The notes beneath the pieces are model-generated. The model did not search any database, had not been told where the DNA came from, and saw only the letters and a list, made by a program, of their open reading frames with translations. Positions 24,016 through 30,857 of a stretch of 36,607 nucleotides of DNA are shown here, piece after piece (positions within the stretch are counted from its first letter, which is position 1; the number at the start of each line of letters is the position of its first letter). The stretch lies in contig CALJAP010000043.1 of assembly GCA_938027655.1 (NCBI GenBank), positions 1 through 36,607 of the forward strand, read 5' to 3'. Source of the stretch: an uncultured bacterium. GTDB taxonomy: Bacteria; Armatimonadota; HRBIN16. The position numbers and the translations under genes are program-made.

Positions 24016-24414
24016 TTACCTCCCTCCACCCGAGATGACCGTTTTCAGGCTCTGGTAGCGACCGGTAATCAGCTGGCCCAGTGCTTGAAAGCGTATCTGG
24101 TTTTCGGCAAGTTGTGCCATCTCGTAGTCGATGTCCACCGTGTTCCCGTCAGGGCGCATCGGTGCATCCTCGTCAGGGGTTACCTGGGGTTTTGCCAGCC
24201 GGGGAGGCGACAGCGCGTAGTGACGCGGGTGTGTAGTGTGCAGGGGTGTTTGCTGGGCAGCACGCAGAAAGGCTTCAAAGGATACGTCGATTCGTCGGTA
24301 GCCGGGGGTGTTCACGTTCGCGATGTTGTGCGCAATCGCTTCCTGTCGCAGGGCACACGCATGAAGTGCCTGCTTCAGCAAGGGATAATTTCCGCCAAAC
24401 AGCTTATCCGTCAT
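24016..24414 (-). CDS. flgB: Flagellar basal-body rod protein FlgB
   Basis: This 132-residue proximal-rod protein includes LKQALHACALRQEAIAHNIA and NVNTPGYRRIDVSFE, the standard FlgB N-terminal motif, and ends with DIDYEMAQLAENQIRFQALG and LITGRYQSLKTVISGGGR. It is the first flagellar gene on the strand, yet its ATG overlaps the 3' end of the upstream CpsB-like gene by 11 bases. No promoter space is left, so flagellar expression must depend at least partly on transcripts that begin in the polysaccharide genes. Confidence 0.95.
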   Translation of the reverse strand: MTDKLFGGNYPLLKQALHACALRQEAIAHNIANVNTPGYRRIDVSFEAFLRAAQQTPLHTTHPRHYALSPPRLAKPQVTPDEDAPMRPDGNTVDIDYEMAQLAENQIRFQALGQLITGRYQSLKTVISGGGR

Positions 24415-25222
24415 CGGTTTCCCTCCTCAAAACAGCCCGCAGCAATCGTTTCCATCGGCTATCCTCTGTCGGCGCGTTTTTCCAGATTTGCGCCAGTTCC
24501 ACCTTCTCTGCTCGCAACAGCGCGCGGGGCACGCCATCGGTCAGCATTCGCGCCACGTGCGGTCCGTACGTACGTCGGAGTAGTTCCGCCGCCTCGCCCA
24601 GATCGCACCGGCGGTGTGTCACACCGTGGCAATCGGAAGCCACCGCGCTGACCAGCCCTCGCTCCATCAGCTCGTAGGCGCATCGCGCCACTGCGGGCGA
24701 AGCCTTACCCGGTATCAGGGAGCCGGTGGTCACTTGCAAGTGCACGCCCATCTGCACCAGCTCCTCCAGCAAGCCCAGGCGCTGCTGGAAGAAGCGGTAT
24801 CGTTCGGGATGCGCCAGCACCACGCTCCAGCCCGCGTCCAGCAGACTCTGGATGACTACCTTGCCGAAAGGTGGCCATTGCTCCCATGGCGGTTCCACCA
24901 ACACAGCGTGCCTGCTGTCGCCCAGCGACATCCACTCATCGCGCTGTAATCGCTCCGGCAGGTCGGTAGTTAACGGGATCTCGCAACCGGGCAGTATCTC
25001 TATCGGAACACCCTTCGCCTGCATCAGAGCGTTCAGGTCAGCCACCTCGTGCCGAATCCGCAAGGCGTTCAGCTCCTGTCGCTCGCCCCAGCGGAGGTGC
25101 GGTGTCGCTACCATGACGTTGACGCCCTGTGCGGCGGCATCTTCCGCCATGAGCAGCACCTCGCCGATGTCCTGGAGACCGTCATCGACGCCGGGCAGAA
25201 TGTGGGTGTGAATGTCTATCAT
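24404..25222 (-). CDS. CpsB/CapC-like PHP-domain tyrosine phosphatase
   Basis: This 272-residue protein begins MIDIHTHILPGVDDG, the exact opening of CpsB/CapC/YwqE-type protein-tyrosine phosphatases with a PHP metal site. Further metal ligands are visible in VATPHLRWG, LAHPERYRFF and ASDCHGVTH. These enzymes dephosphorylate the tyrosine kinases (BY-kinases) that control capsule and exopolysaccharide length. No BY-kinase gene lies in the window. The track extends the ORF to 25315, but the family opening fixes ATG 25222, seven bases after the export gene. It overlaps flgB, an unusual partner. Function by family; substrate not shown. Confidence 0.88.
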   Translation of the reverse strand: MIDIHTHILPGVDDGLQDIGEVLLMAEDAAAQGVNVMVATPHLRWGERQELNALRIRHEVADLNALMQAKGVPIEILPGCEIPLTTDLPERLQRDEWMSLGDSRHAVLVEPPWEQWPPFGKVVIQSLLDAGWSVVLAHPERYRFFQQRLGLLEELVQMGVHLQVTTGSLIPGKASPAVARCAYELMERGLVSAVASDCHGVTHRRCDLGEAAELLRRTYGPHVARMLTDGVPRALLRAEKVELAQIWKNAPTEDSRWKRLLRAVLRRETDDG

Positions 25223-25229
25223 GGTGAGG

Positions 25230-26318
25230 CTAACGTCGGAACACGGAGTAGGTCGCCAGCAGTGTGCCCAGTATCGCCGTCCATTCGTAGTTGGGTCTGG
25301 GGCGCGAGGGCACAATCACCACATCGGTCGGCTGCAGGGGGAAGCGTGCTCCTTGCGGGGTGGTCGCGTTCACCTGCAGGAACCGATTGCCCCGATTGAC
25401 CACGATGCGCTCCAGCCGTGCCTCACGGGTGGGACCTCCTGCGGCGGTCAGCGCATCCATCAGCGTCTCGCATCGCCCCTTTACCCAACCGTACGCTCCT
25501 GCCCTCGCGACCTCACCGATAACGAACAGGGTGTTTTCCCGTTCCGGCACGCGGATGGTCATGTGCGCCTGCAACGGTCGCTGACGAGCGCTGGCATCCA
25601 GCAGGTCTACCACCTCTATCGTTTCGCCCACCTGCACCTCGGCGCGAGACGGGTCCCCGAATGTCAAGGTGCCTCCGGCGGTAGCCAGCGCTTCTTCCAG
25701 GTTTCGTAGCGTGCCTATCGCATACACTCCCGGACGTGCCACCGCACCGGTGATGGTGAAAGTGGCTTCAGAGACAATCAGGTTGTCACCCGGTTGAAGC
25801 ACGAAGCGTACCGCCGAATCCTCTCGTGAGAGATTATCGGTAAACCTCACGGAGAACTTTACGTCCTGCGCCTGCTCTCTGCGAACAACGGTGAGGTGGT
25901 TGCGGTCGGCATTGGGGGTAAAGCCGCCTGCCAGCGCAATCGCTTCGGCGACGGTTAAGCCAGGCTGCAGAGGATAGGCGCCCGGGCGAGCCACTGCTCC
26001 GAGCACGAAAACCTGATGTTGCGCGAAAGATTTGACGATGACGCTCACACGCGGATTCTTCACCCAGCGGGAAAGGGAACCGGCCACCTGTCGCGCCAGT
26101 TCGTCCGGAGTGATGCCCTGCGCGCGCAGTTCACCCACCACTGGCAAGGAGATGTTGCCGTCGGGGCGTACGATGACCGTGCGGGAGAGGTCTTCATACC
26201 CCCAGACAGCAACTTCCAGCGTGTCGCCCGCGCTGATGCGATAATCGCTTGCGCCCTCTGCACCACCGGGCAGAAAAAGACACAACACGCCAACCAGCAG
26301 GGCAAGCCTGCCCCACAT
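25230..26318 (-). CDS. Polysaccharide export protein, Wza-like, with SLBB domains
   Basis: This 362-residue protein starts with a signal peptide (LALLVGVLCLFLPGGAEGA) without a lipobox cysteine at the cleavage site. The polysaccharide-export domain follows: YRISAGDTLEVAVWGYEDLS and VVGELRAQGITPDELARQ. Three SLBB-like units come next, recognisable by VFVLGAVARPGAYPLQPGLT, ITGAVARPGVYAIGTLRN and LFVIGEVARAGAYGWVKG. A final hydrophobic segment (TAILGTLLATYSVFRR) is consistent with the C-terminal membrane helix of Wza. It should form or join the periplasm-to-outer-membrane export channel for a polysaccharide. It starts 6 bases after the zinc-ribbon gene. Confidence 0.88.
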   Translation of the reverse strand: MWGRLALLVGVLCLFLPGGAEGASDYRISAGDTLEVAVWGYEDLSRTVIVRPDGNISLPVVGELRAQGITPDELARQVAGSLSRWVKNPRVSVIVKSFAQHQVFVLGAVARPGAYPLQPGLTVAEAIALAGGFTPNADRNHLTVVRREQAQDVKFSVRFTDNLSREDSAVRFVLQPGDNLIVSEATFTITGAVARPGVYAIGTLRNLEEALATAGGTLTFGDPSRAEVQVGETIEVVDLLDASARQRPLQAHMTIRVPERENTLFVIGEVARAGAYGWVKGRCETLMDALTAAGGPTREARLERIVVNRGNRFLQVNATTPQGARFPLQPTDVVIVPSRPRPNYEWTAILGTLLATYSVFRR

Positions 26319-26324
26319 CGTCGG

Positions 26325-26594
26325 TTACACCTCTTCTTCCTCTTCTTCCAGCCCTTTTTCCTCTTCCTGAGCCAGCTCCTCCAGCGAGGTGGTCTCCAGC
26401 CCCTCCTCGCGCTCGATAATGTCTATATCCTCGGCAGGCTCCTCGGGCAGAGGGGGCAGGTCGTCTACAATCACTATCGGGGTGCGGTGCTTGGTGCGGC
26501 ACTCTTCGCACGTGAACTTGACCTTGACACCAGCCAACCAGACAGGGATTTTCTCCAGCGGCTTACCGCAGTCTACACACACGACCGCACTCAT
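26325..26594 (-). CDS. Small zinc-ribbon protein with acidic tail
   Basis: This 89-residue protein has one zinc-ribbon: VCVDCGKPLEKI and FTCEECRTKHRTP give two CxxC pairs 20 residues apart. The second half is strikingly acidic (DIDIIEREEGLETTSLEELA, then EEEKGLEEEEEEV). AGGAGG lies ten bases before ATG 26594, and the start overlaps the stop of the upstream membrane gene by 4 bases. Such small zinc-ribbon proteins may bind nucleic acid or protein partners; function is unknown. Its position directly before wza-like and cpsB-like genes hints at a role in their expression or assembly, but this is inference only. Confidence 0.75.
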   Translation of the reverse strand: MSAVVCVDCGKPLEKIPVWLAGVKVKFTCEECRTKHRTPIVIVDDLPPLPEEPAEDIDIIEREEGLETTSLEELAQEEEKGLEEEEEEV

Positions 26595-26839
26595 TTGCGG
26601 GCTTCCTCCTTCTTTTTGGATGATTGCTCCTGCTCCTTCATCTTCTGCTCGTAGTGGCGCACAGAGAGAATGGCGTTTACAATCATCAGCGCTGTCGCTC
26701 CAAAATACAACCATGGTAGCAGGGGGTCATGCGGTTGCCCCGGATCGCGGATGGCGTCTGCTCCGTACACCAGCCCCACTGCGCCGATGATAAACAGCAG
26801 CACCGCCAGACCGGTGAAACTGTTGAGAAACTTCCACAC
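26591..26839 (-). CDS. Small membrane protein with two membrane segments
   Basis: This 82-residue protein, read from GTG 26839, has FTGLAVLLFIIGAVGLVYGA as first membrane segment and WLYFGATALMIVNAILS as second, and ends in a strongly charged tail (HYEQKMKEQEQSSKKKEEAR). GGAGG lies nine bases before the GTG; the track's ATG at 26887 has no ribosome-binding site. A possible -10 box TACAAT sits on the minus strand at 26875-26880 with no convincing -35. It is the first gene of the polysaccharide-flagellum run. No family is recognised and no function is proposed. Confidence 0.7.
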   Translation of the reverse strand: MWKFLNSFTGLAVLLFIIGAVGLVYGADAIRDPGQPHDPLLPWLYFGATALMIVNAILSVRHYEQKMKEQEQSSKKKEEARK

Positions 26840-26957
26840 GGTATGAAGCCTCCATGAATGTGATAGCACACTATATTGTACCCTCATGTTTTGTTTGCAG
26901 CTGTGCCGATTCCCTTGCGACGAGATTAAAAAATGCTGGAAGAGGGCGCAAAAACGC

Positions 26958-26986
26958 TTGACAGACGCAGACGGCTATGATACACT
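26958..26986 (+). promoter_or_regulatory. Consensus sigma-70 promoter before the cobalamin riboswitch
   Basis: TTGACA (26958-26963) is perfect, the spacer is 17 bases, and TACACT (26981-26986) is a good -10 box. Transcription should begin near 26993, just before the riboswitch, and about 338 bases before the coding start at 27331. Confidence 0.85.
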
Positions 26987-27006
26987 ATTGCCAAATCACA
27001 TAAGGG

Positions 27007-27134
27007 TGAGCCGTCTGCGCCCCGATCGCATCGGGGCTGAAATATCGGGGGAAGTCCGGTGAGAATCCGGCGCAGGCCCGCTGCGGTGTGTCTCCCACAC
27101 GGGGAGATAAGCCCGAATGCCCGGCGACGGCTGG
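27007..27134 (+). ncRNA. Cobalamin (B12) riboswitch aptamer
   Basis: The stretch carries the conserved core of cobalamin riboswitches. GGGGAAGTCCGGTGAGAATC, followed by CGGCGCAGGCCCGCTGC, matches the consensus GGGAA...GGTGAAAATCC...GCGCGGNCCCGC. The late element AAGCCCGAATGCCCGGCGAC matches AGNCCGGAAACCTGCCGAC. The closing stem pairs AGCCGTC (27009-27015) with GACGGCT (27126-27132), and a hairpin CCCCGAT-CGC-ATCGGGG lies inside. Binding a cobalamin form should change folding of the downstream hairpins. An intrinsic terminator follows at 27218, so B12 most likely shuts off transcription. The only downstream gene before the next terminator encodes a DUF1559 prepilin-like protein. Which cobalamin derivative binds cannot be told by eye. 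Confidence 0.85.
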
Positions 27135-27217
27135 TCACGCCCTGCACATTTGCAGGGCACCCCTTCGCGGAGGGAGGGGGGACGTGACCCGAAGGTGAAT
27201 CGGGCGCGTTTCAACCA

Positions 27218-27247
27218 AACCTGGTGCGAAAGGGCATCAGGTTTTTT
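27218..27247 (+). terminator. Intrinsic terminator of the riboswitch expression platform
   Basis: AACCTGGTGC pairs with GCATCAGGTT (10 bp with one G-U pair) around a 6-base loop and runs into TTTTTT (27242-27247). It lies between the aptamer and the coding start, the position of a transcription-attenuation switch. Further hairpins lie between the two: GGTCACG/CGTGACC (27133-27139 with 27183-27189), enclosing CCCTGC/GCAGGG. Confidence 0.8.
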
Positions 27248-27330
27248 ATTGACGCGCCGAAAGCACACACCGCTTCCGACGTTCCCCTCCGCGCGTCGTG
27301 AGCGGTGAATTTTTTGGCAAGGAGGGAAGT

Positions 27331-28080
27331 ATGTTCCGTCAACGCAACGCTTTTACGCTGATTGAGCTGCTGGTGGTTATTGCGATTATCGCGATACTGG
27401 CAGCGATTCTCTTCCCTGTCTTCGCGCAGGCGCGCGAGAAAGCCCGTCAGGCGAGCTGCCAGAGCAACCTGAAGCAGCTAGGACTGGCAACGCTGATGTA
27501 CCTCCAGGATTACGACGAGACCTACCCCGTTGCCCAGTACGCCTACAGTGGTTCTTTGCGACAGTGCTGGTTCGGCAAGGAAACGCAGACAAGCGTGTGG
27601 GACAAAACAGGGAGCCTGCTCTACCCCTACATGAAAAACGGGCAGATTCAGCGCTGTCCCAGCTGGGGCGGGCGCACCCGCTTTGGCGACGGTAACGGCT
27701 ACGGCTACAACTGGGGTTATATCGGCTCGGACATCTACATCACCTTCGACTGGAGCACCTGGCCCAATCTGCGCAACCCTGCCTCCGAATCCGCGCTCTC
27801 ACGTCCTGCGGAAAAGGTAATGTTCGCCGACAGCGGTTTCTACAATGTGCCCTGGTACGGCGGCGACGGCACCATGTGGGAAACACCCTACATTGACCCG
27901 CCATCCATGTGGTGGGGTAACCCCACGGTGGATTTCCGTCACATCGATAACCGTAAGGATGTGGACAATGGCAATCGGGTGGTAAAACATCGCGGGTTCG
28001 CGAACATCGTCTTCTGCGACGGGCACGTGAAGCCTATGAGCCAGACGCAGATGACCGACGCTCACTTCACCCGCGATTGA
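27331..28080 (+). CDS. Prepilin-like DUF1559 protein under a cobalamin riboswitch
   Basis: This 249-residue protein starts [20 protein letters not shown], a type IV prepilin leader cut before phenylalanine and followed by a 20-residue hydrophobic helix, then [13 protein letters not shown]. The C-terminal DUF1559 signature H-x9-DG is intact: [17 protein letters not shown] near residue 220. The middle is rich in aromatic residues and glycine ([20 protein letters not shown]), typical of an exported globular domain. AAGGAGGG lies four to five bases before ATG 27331. It is a lone gene: promoter, cobalamin riboswitch and terminator lie before it and another terminator after it. It is expected to be a pseudopilin or surface fibre component. 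A role in cobalamin or corrinoid uptake is a guess drawn from the riboswitch. Confidence 0.9.
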   Translation: MFRQRNAFTLIELLVVIAIIAILAAILFPVFAQAREKARQASCQSNLKQLGLATLMYLQDYDETYPVAQYAYSGSLRQCWFGKETQTSVWDKTGSLLYPYMKNGQIQRCPSWGGRTRFGDGNGYGYNWGYIGSDIYITFDWSTWPNLRNPASESALSRPAEKVMFADSGFYNVPWYGGDGTMWETPYIDPPSMWWGNPTVDFRHIDNRKDVDNGNRVVKHRGFANIVFCDGHVKPMSQTQMTDAHFTRD

Positions 28081-28123
28081 GTCTTTTGAGTTCCTCCTGC
28101 ATATAGTGCGTTGAAATGTCGTA

Positions 28124-28151
28124 CCCCCTTCCACAGAAGGGGGCTTTTTTT
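28124..28151 (+). terminator. Intrinsic terminator after the prepilin gene
   Basis: CCCCCTTC-CACA-GAAGGGGG forms a perfect 8-bp stem followed by C and seven T. It ends the single-gene unit that starts at the 26958 promoter and lies against the stop of the convergent gene. Confidence 0.9.
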
Positions 28152-28152
28152 A

Positions 28153-28908
28153 TCACATACCCTGCTTTGCGGGTGGGCGATACTGCCCGGTGGGATGCAC
28201 CTCAGCAGTCGCTCCTGCCTCACGCAGCATCCGGCGATAGGAATCCGCCTTACGTCGGGGCAGGTCTACCAGAATCACCATCGGCAGGTCTTTTAGAATG
28301 CCCCGACAGTGGTCGCGTGGCGCCGACAAGATGGCGCAAAGTATCTCCAGAACCTCTTCCGTGTTGTGTCCGGCATCTACCAGCACAAGGTCATAAGTGG
28401 TGTACTCCAAGCTCTCCTCCGCGCCCCCGACAGGCGCCGCTGCCACACCGGGCCTCGCGGGCTTCAGGTCGTTCTGACCGTTGCAGTTATCGCAGATGAA
28501 CATCTTCGCACGAGGCGACACTTTCTGCGGCGTTCCGCAGTGCCGGCACACCAGCACCAGTGGAGGCACTACCTGTCCTCCCTCTATTGCCACTATCCTG
28601 TGGCAGTGCTCACAGGAGTAGTCCTCTGTCGGTGGAGCAAGGAATAACGTCGGCTGCTCGCAGTAGGGGCATATCGCCCGATAGGAGGGCAGGTTGTTCA
28701 GCTGCATATACTGCCACCCACCATATCCGGCAATGCCCACGCCCGCGATGGTCACAATCACCCCGATGATAAACGGCATCCACGCGGCAATGGTGGACAG
28801 ATATAGCAGAAACAGCCCGACAAAGAGCACCACAATCCCCACGATAACGATGGGGATAATGCGCTGCAACTCCGCCTCGATCACTTCAGCACGGGTCGGC
28901 TGTGCCAT
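28153..28908 (-). CDS. Membrane zinc-ribbon protein with an L7/L12-like C-terminal domain
   Basis: This 251-residue protein has two membrane segments near residues 18-38 and 42-62 (IPIVIVGIVVLFVGLFLLYL, then PFIIGVIVTIAGVGIAGYGG). Two zinc-ribbons with paired CxxC motifs follow (CPYCEQP/CEHCHR and CRHCGTP/CDNCNG). The C-terminal 75 residues (TTYDLVLVDAGHNTEEVLEI and ILKDLPMVILVDLPRRKADS and MLREAGATAEV) match the fold of the ribosomal protein L7/L12 C-terminal domain, in which a factor-binding helix follows 'DAG'. The role of such a domain on a membrane zinc-ribbon protein is unknown. A promoter with a palindrome over its -10 box lies upstream. GGGGGT is spaced seven bases before ATG 28908. 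Confidence 0.75.
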   Translation of the reverse strand: MAQPTRAEVIEAELQRIIPIVIVGIVVLFVGLFLLYLSTIAAWMPFIIGVIVTIAGVGIAGYGGWQYMQLNNLPSYRAICPYCEQPTLFLAPPTEDYSCEHCHRIVAIEGGQVVPPLVLVCRHCGTPQKVSPRAKMFICDNCNGQNDLKPARPGVAAAPVGGAEESLEYTTYDLVLVDAGHNTEEVLEILCAILSAPRDHCRGILKDLPMVILVDLPRRKADSYRRMLREAGATAEVHPTGQYRPPAKQGM

Positions 28909-28941
28909 GGCTGGACCCCCTTGAACGGATTATGCGTGTTT

Positions 28942-28970
28942 AAGATAACACGCTAACGGCGAAAAGTCAA
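28942..28970 (-). promoter_or_regulatory. Promoter with palindrome over the -10 box
   Basis: On the minus strand TTGACT (28965-28970), 17-base spacer, TATCTT (28942-28947). A perfect 7-bp inverted repeat, GCGTGTT-TAAGAT-AACACGC (28934-28953), is centred on the -10 box. That is the position of an operator where a dimeric repressor could block RNA polymerase. Confidence 0.7.
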
Positions 28971-28978
28971 CTACAACC

Positions 28979-29006
28979 AAAAAAAGACGCTGGGTTTTCC
29001 AGCGTC
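28979..29006 (-). terminator. Intrinsic terminator after the DUF4097 gene
   Basis: On the minus strand GACGCTGG and CCAGCGTC form a perfect 8-bp stem around a 5-base loop, followed by seven T (28979-28985). It ends the DUF2089-DUF4097 unit. Confidence 0.9.
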
Positions 29007-29047
29007 CAAGGTCAGGGGGTATATTGCTGTTCTGTTGCGATAAAGGC

Positions 29048-30220
29048 TCAGACCGCGCGCAGTATCACATCGCCGCGAATGGTGCGGGCTAACAGCGTGC
29101 CAGCCTCCGCACCTGTGCCGAATGTGCCCTCCCATTCACCGCGTTCGTTTCGTGTCAGTGTGATGCCAAGCTGGTTCTGCACCTCCCCATCGGTGGAGAT
29201 GACTCGCACGGTACAGTACGAACCCTGCGGCAGGCTCACCGCCACGTCGCCGCTGGCGGTCTGCAGATGCGCCTCGCCGCTGAAAGGCTGCCTGAACTCC
29301 AGACGAATATCACCGCTGGCGGAGGTGAACGAAACCCGTTTTGCGCTCAGCTGCTGCGCAACGATATCGCCACTGGCTGTGCGCGCCCGCAGCTCTTCCC
29401 CGCTGGTGCATGAATCGCACCGGATGTCGCCGCTTTGTGTTTGCACGTCGATATTGTCGGCTTCGGCTCGCTCCAGCACGATGTCGCCGCTGGCGGAGAT
29501 AAGGCGCACCGTGTCGGTTGCCTCCCGCACGGTGATGTCGCCGCTCGCGCTTTCCACGCTGACCGCCGCCCGCGTGCCCTCCACGGTCACGTCGCCCGCT
29601 GTGGATTGAATCTCCACCGAGATGCCCGTCGGCACGGTAATATCCACGTCGGCGGAGGCGAATTTGCCCGCCCGCGCTACGCGCACGAAGACCACGTCGC
29701 CGCGCTGTTCGATCACCGGCGCCCATGCGCCTGCGCCCTGTTCGGCTTGTTCAGGACTCTCAGCGCGGATAGCACCCTCGGCGTGCACGCGCATTTGGGT
29801 GGTGCCCTCCTGTCCACGCACGCGCACGTCACCCAGCACGTTCTGCACAATCAGGCGTGCGCTCGCGGGAATGTCTATTGTCTGGTCAAACTCCACATCC
29901 TGCACCGTGCCCAGTCGCAAGTCGATATCCCAGCGTCCCATGCCGCGAAAGGCGCGTTGAGCCTCTTCCCAGCCGCGGCGGGTCTGTTCGCGGATTTCCT
30001 CGCTGATACGCTTCCATTCGTGCTGAATACGCCGCCAATCCACGCCTTGGAAGGCTTTGCGCAGCTGCTCCATCGCCTCTTCGAAAGCGGTCTCTTCCTT
30101 CCGTTTGCCCCTCTCCTCGCCCGGTCTTGCCATCAACGCCTCGATGAGCATCTGCGCCTGTTCAGGGGTCAACTTGCCTTCGCGCACCATGCGCAAGATT
30201 CTCTGCAGTTCCTCGTTCAT
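29048..30220 (-). CDS. DUF4097 family beta-repeat protein with SHOCT-like N-terminus
   Basis: This 390-residue protein opens MNEELQRILRMVREGKLTPEQAQMLIEALM, a SHOCT-like short helical module, then a charged helical linker to about 105. From about residue 190 it is a ladder of beta repeats of about 20 residues, each containing SGDI or a variant (SAGDVTVEG, SASGDITVRE, SASGDIVLE, TQSGDIRC, TASGDIVAQ, SASGDIRLE, TASGDVAVS). This is the DUF4097 (putative adhesin) beta-solenoid pattern. No membrane segment is seen. AGGAGG lies eight bases before ATG 30220, inside the end of the DUF2089 gene. The pairing of DUF2089 regulator and DUF4097 protein suggests envelope-stress or surface-related function, which is inference. 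Confidence 0.85.
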   Translation of the reverse strand: MNEELQRILRMVREGKLTPEQAQMLIEALMARPGEERGKRKEETAFEEAMEQLRKAFQGVDWRRIQHEWKRISEEIREQTRRGWEEAQRAFRGMGRWDIDLRLGTVQDVEFDQTIDIPASARLIVQNVLGDVRVRGQEGTTQMRVHAEGAIRAESPEQAEQGAGAWAPVIEQRGDVVFVRVARAGKFASADVDITVPTGISVEIQSTAGDVTVEGTRAAVSVESASGDITVREATDTVRLISASGDIVLERAEADNIDVQTQSGDIRCDSCTSGEELRARTASGDIVAQQLSAKRVSFTSASGDIRLEFRQPFSGEAHLQTASGDVAVSLPQGSYCTVRVISTDGEVQNQLGITLTRNERGEWEGTFGTGAEAGTLLARTIRGDVILRAV

Positions 30221-30232
30221 GGGATACACCTC

Positions 30233-30628
30233 CTACTGCAACAACCGACGCAGCTCTTCCGCCGCCTCTTCTGCGGTGATGTCGCCGCGCTCCAGCGCAT
30301 CCAGAATCGCCTTCCGGCGTTCCTGCACATCCATCCCCTCAGCCCGCTCTTCGCCGACCGCCGACAGCCCAAGCGCCTGCAACAGCGACTCCAGCCGCGC
30401 TTTCACCGTCGGGTAGGAGATGTTCAGTTCGCGCTCCACGCAGTTATACACACCGCGACAGCGCAGAAACACCTCCAGAAACTGCCGTTGCTCCGCATCC
30501 AGACCGCAGTACCGGCAGGTGGATGCTGAGAACTGACCACGCAGCTGCGTGCCACAGCTTTCGCACACCACTTCCCGAATTTGCAGACTGCCGTTGCATA
30601 CCGGACATCTCGCAGGAACGGAGTACAT
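30233..30628 (-). CDS. DUF2089 family zinc-ribbon/HTH regulator
   Basis: This 131-residue protein starts with paired zinc-binding motifs (ARCPVCNGSL, VVCESCGTQL, then STCRYCGLDAEQ) and continues with LEVFLRCRGVYNCVERELNI and SYPTVKARLESLLQALGL, the helix-turn-helix of DUF2089. It ends with a SHOCT-like helix rich in E and R (ERGDITAEEAAEELRRLLQ), echoing the N-terminus of its partner. GGAGGTGAT lies five bases before ATG 30628. Twelve bases separate it from the DUF4097 gene, so it likely regulates that gene or senses something for it. A near-consensus promoter and a large dyad lie just upstream, fit for autoregulation. Confidence 0.85.
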   Translation of the reverse strand: MYSVPARCPVCNGSLQIREVVCESCGTQLRGQFSASTCRYCGLDAEQRQFLEVFLRCRGVYNCVERELNISYPTVKARLESLLQALGLSAVGEERAEGMDVQERRKAILDALERGDITAEEAAEELRRLLQ

Positions 30629-30651
30629 CGTTATCACCTCCACTGTTTAAG

Positions 30652-30680
30652 ATTATACATGAGTGTATTCAAAAAATCAA
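30652..30680 (-). promoter_or_regulatory. Sigma-70 promoter for the DUF2089-DUF4097 operon
   Basis: On the minus strand TTGATT (30675-30680), 17-base spacer, and a perfect TATAAT (30652-30657). A short inverted repeat ATCAA-GAGATT-TTGAT (30676-30691) overlaps the -35 box. Confidence 0.8.
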
Positions 30681-30691
30681 GAGATTTTGAT

Positions 30692-30719
30692 AGAATTTTG
30701 AAGATTTCTTGAAAATTCT
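30692..30719. promoter_or_regulatory. 28-bp dyad upstream of the DUF2089 promoter, possible operator
   Basis: AGAATTTTGAAGA-TT-TCTTGAAAATTCT is a dyad in which 12 of 13 outer pairs match, in AT-rich DNA 11 bases upstream of the DUF2089 -35 box. Size and position suit a binding site for a dimeric regulator, perhaps DUF2089 itself. Confidence 0.5.
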
Positions 30720-30804
30720 CAAATACCGTAACAGGAACCGAGAAACCTTCACAGGGAACGGCTTTAGCCGCGTGTGCCGCGTTGAAATCTTCATGCGCAC
30801 CCAC

Positions 30805-30832
30805 TTCGCATGTAACAGGTATCGGGTATACT
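30805..30832 (+). promoter_or_regulatory. Candidate promoter for the LmeA-like gene
   Basis: TTCGCA (30805-30810), 16-base spacer, TATACT (30827-30832). Transcription would begin near 30839, only about 19 bases before ATG 30858. Confidence 0.5.
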
Positions 30833-30857
30833 GGTACGTGGTTTGGACATCGCTTCT

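Noticed and set aside
26870-26905. Minus-strand promoter for the first gene of the polysaccharide-flagellum run
   Set aside because: TACAAT is a fair -10 box, but no -35 match exists at 16-18 bases; mentioned in the gene entry only.
29435-30529. 364-residue plus-strand ORF opposite the DUF4097 and DUF2089 genes
   Set aside because: It is antisense to two well-supported genes and rich in histidine, arginine and leucine, as shadows are; there is no domain.
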